Notes under the pieces: model-generated
What the model was told of the DNA's origin: nothing
Seen by the model: the letters and a program-made list of their open reading frames with translations, nothing else
Databases searched by the model: none
Shown here: piece after piece, positions 62,316 through 64,000 of the stretch
Numbering within the stretch: the stretch's first letter is position 1
Layout: every line of letters starts with the position of its first letter
Assembly (NCBI RefSeq): GCF_003390845.1
Contig: NZ_QMEK01000001.1
Location: forward strand, 1,116,001 to 1,180,000
DNA from: Tropicimonas sp. IMCC34043
GTDB lineage: Bacteria; Pseudomonadota; Alphaproteobacteria; Rhodobacterales; Rhodobacteraceae
Length of the DNA: 64,000 nt
Reading direction: 5' to 3'
Translations under genes and position numbers: made by a program

Positions 62316-64000
62316 GTTTCATCCTCCGGCGAAAGATTTGCCACGGCATCGCCCGATGCGGGCAGCTCGGGCATGGAATCGGGCGCGACCGGCGCGGTTG
62401 CCGTGATGCCGGCCGGGGCGGCGACGCCGGGGCGCGGCCGCAGTGCTTCGGCGTTGCGCACCCAGATGTCGCGCTGCGGGAACGGGATCTCGATCCCGGC
62501 TTCGGCAAAGCGCTCGGCGATGCGATGGTTCAGTTCGGTCCGCGTGCCGAGGCCGAAGTTGATGTCGCGCAGGATCACCCGCATCTCGAAATCGAGCGAA
62601 TTGTCCCCGAAGCCCTGGAAGACGATCAGGGGCGGCGGGTTGACGATGACCAGCGGATGGGCCTCGGCGATCTCTTGCAGGATCTCGGCCACCTTTCGGG
62701 TGTCCGAACCATAGGCCACGCCGACGGTCAGGATCAGCCGGCCGGTGAGGTTGCCGCGGGTCCAGTTGGTGACCTGGGAGGTGATGAAATCCGAGTTCGG
62801 GACGATGACGTCGGTCCGGTCGAAGGTCTCGACGGTGGTTGCGCGAACCGAGATCTTGCGCACCGTCCCCATGACGCCGCCGACCTCGACCCAGTCGCCT
62901 TCGCTGACCGGCCGCTCCATCAGCAGGATCAGCCCCGAGACGAAGTTCGATACGATGTTCTGCAGCCCGAAGCCGACACCGACCGACAGGGCGCCCGCGA
63001 CGAAGGCGAGGCTCGACAGGTTCAGCCCCGCGACCGAAACCGCCACCAGCCCCGCAATCGAGATCCCGAGATAGCCGACGCCCGAGTTGACCGCGCTTTG
63101 CGCCCCGGGGTCGAGCCGCGTGCGCGGAAGGATCGAGGTTCGCATCACGCCCTGAAGCAGCTTGGTTACGGAATAGCCGATCAGGAAGATCACAAGCAGC
63201 GAGAAGGCCGCCGAAAGCGATACCTTTGTGCCGCCGAGTTCCACCCCGTCCTGAAGTTTCAGCCAGATCTCGGCCAGATCCGCCTGGCGCACGCCCCAGA
63301 TCACCGCCAGAAGCGGCACCGCGGACAACACGATCAGCACGTTGAACAGCACCGGCCACAGGCTGTCGCCGTCCCGGGACGATGGCAGGAACAGGTTGAA
63401 CAGCCGGGTCGACAGGCGTTGAAGGAAGTTGATCAGCGCCAGCAGTGCCAGCGACAGCGCGGGGGACAGCGTCAGATAGATCCCGGCCTGCGAATAGCCG
63501 AGCATCGCCACGACCGGGCCGGCGATGGCAAAGATCCTGCCCGCCCGGCCAATCAAATGATAAACGCCGTCGATGAAGCTGCGCTCGGCACTGACCGGCA
63601 CGGTCTCGTCCCTGCCCGTCGGGCGAGCGCCCTCCTCTGTTGCACCGGAGGGAACCAGACTCTTGTCGGCATGCGAGATCAGAAGCCCGGACAACCCCCA
63701 AAGACAGATCGCCGACAGCAGGACCAGCGGAATGCGCAGGATCACCTCCGTGGCGTGTTCGAGAATGAACAGTTTGCTCAGGTTCTGGACTACCAGGAAC
63801 AGCGCGAACAGGATCCCCAGCGCCATGAAGTAGAACCGGCCACGCCGCCTTTCCTTGAAGGTCAGATCGAACATGCTGGGCCAGTTGGAATCGTAGGGGA
63901 AAGTCTGGCCGCCAAGCCAGCGCGCCAGAAAGACCGACAGGCCCATGCTCGGGATAAGCTGCACCAGCTCCACCCCGCGTGCGCCGAACATCGAGGTTGC
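62312..64000 (-). CDS. MscS-family mechanosensitive channel, 5' end outside window
   Basis: Inner-membrane channel that opens on hypo-osmotic swelling. The frame is open to the window edge; an ATG at 63991 exists, but the frame continues upstream without a stop, so the N-terminus is missing or undecided. At least 559 residues: six or so N-terminal helices, then the pore helix and beta domain with VAGALSVGVGFGLQNIVSNFVSGLILL and MERPVSEGDWVEVGGVMGTVRKISVRATTVETFD. The C-terminus is Pro/Ala-rich. Cotranslated with alaX. Confidence 0.9.
   Translation of the reverse strand, partial: ATSMFGARGVELVQLIPSMGLSVFLARWLGGQTFPYDSNWPSMFDLTFKERRRGRFYFMALGILFALFLVVQNLSKLFILEHATEVILRIPLVLLSAICLWGLSGLLISHADKSLVPSGATEEGARPTGRDETVPVSAERSFIDGVYHLIGRAGRIFAIAGPVVAMLGYSQAGIYLTLSPALSLALLALINFLQRLSTRLFNLFLPSSRDGDSLWPVLFNVLIVLSAVPLLAVIWGVRQADLAEIWLKLQDGVELGGTKVSLSAAFSLLVIFLIGYSVTKLLQGVMRTSILPRTRLDPGAQSAVNSGVGYLGISIAGLVAVSVAGLNLSSLAFVAGALSVGVGFGLQNIVSNFVSGLILLMERPVSEGDWVEVGGVMGTVRKISVRATTVETFDRTDVIVPNSDFITSQVTNWTRGNLTGRLILTVGVAYGSDTRKVAEILQEIAEAHPLVIVNPPPLIVFQGFGDNSLDFEMRVILRDINFGLGTRTELNHRIAERFAEAGIEIPFPQRDIWVRNAEALRPRPGVAAPAGITATAPVAPDSMPELPASGDAVANLSPEDET

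Noticed and set aside
1-64000. CRISPR array, replication origin, integron or complete insertion sequence
   Set aside because: No regular short repeats with spacers, no dnaA/parAB context, no integrase gene and no paired IS ends were seen on reading both strands.

Overview
The window is high-GC and reads as the chromosome of a Paracoccaceae/Rhodobacterales alphaproteobacterium. Pointers are the ChpT-type phosphotransferase, a PAS_5 protein, a class II DAHP synthase, an olsB-olsA ornithine-lipid pair, a DUF3553 protein, the block rplU-rpmA-GNAT-GNAT-obgE-proB-proA, and LuxR and TrmJ types usual in that order. This is judged from protein content only; no database search was possible.

Positions 1-36,700 look like core chromosome. 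In order: the end of an unrecognised gene with a terminator; about 750 bp without a gene; aroQ coupled to a solo LuxR regulator; a probable rquA (rhodoquinone biosynthesis); a phosphate regulon on the minus strand (phoR, Pho box, pstS, hairpin, pstC-pstA-pstB-phoU-phoB); yicC-gmk-gamma carbonic anhydrase; a PAS_5 protein; DAHP synthase; an LprI-like protein; a complete Liv-type ABC importer; trmJ-ctaA-M32 carboxypeptidase; a divergent ThiE; olsB-olsA; DUF3553 divergent from chpT; then the proline/GTPase/ribosomal block and a DUF2059 protein.

Positions 36,863-61,477 are bounded by two tRNA-Ser genes (CGA on plus, GGA on minus) whose 3' ends both point inward and share an exact 29-bp sequence in inverted orientation. 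The 24 kb between them is accessory in character: a secreted arylsulfatase with an odd C-terminal tail, a beta-barrel protein and a divergent AraC regulator; a five-gene efflux operon (MFP, RND pump, response regulator, histidine kinase, ABC exporter); a Tat-exported protein coupled to a ferric-reductase-like membrane protein; a ClbS/DfsB-like protein; an HxlR regulator divergent from a BBE-type FAD oxidoreductase; a DUF3604, parvulin and HupE/UreJ operon; a serine-recombinase remnant; and an AT-richer gene with a nuclease-like D-x6-E-x-K motif. Core genes resume with alaX and an MscS-type channel cut by the window edge.

Themes linking genes are phosphate limitation (pst/pho, with phosphorus-free ornithine lipids as a possible partner), respiratory flexibility (rquA, ctaA), and a tRNA-flanked accessory region for exported enzymes, efflux and possibly defence.
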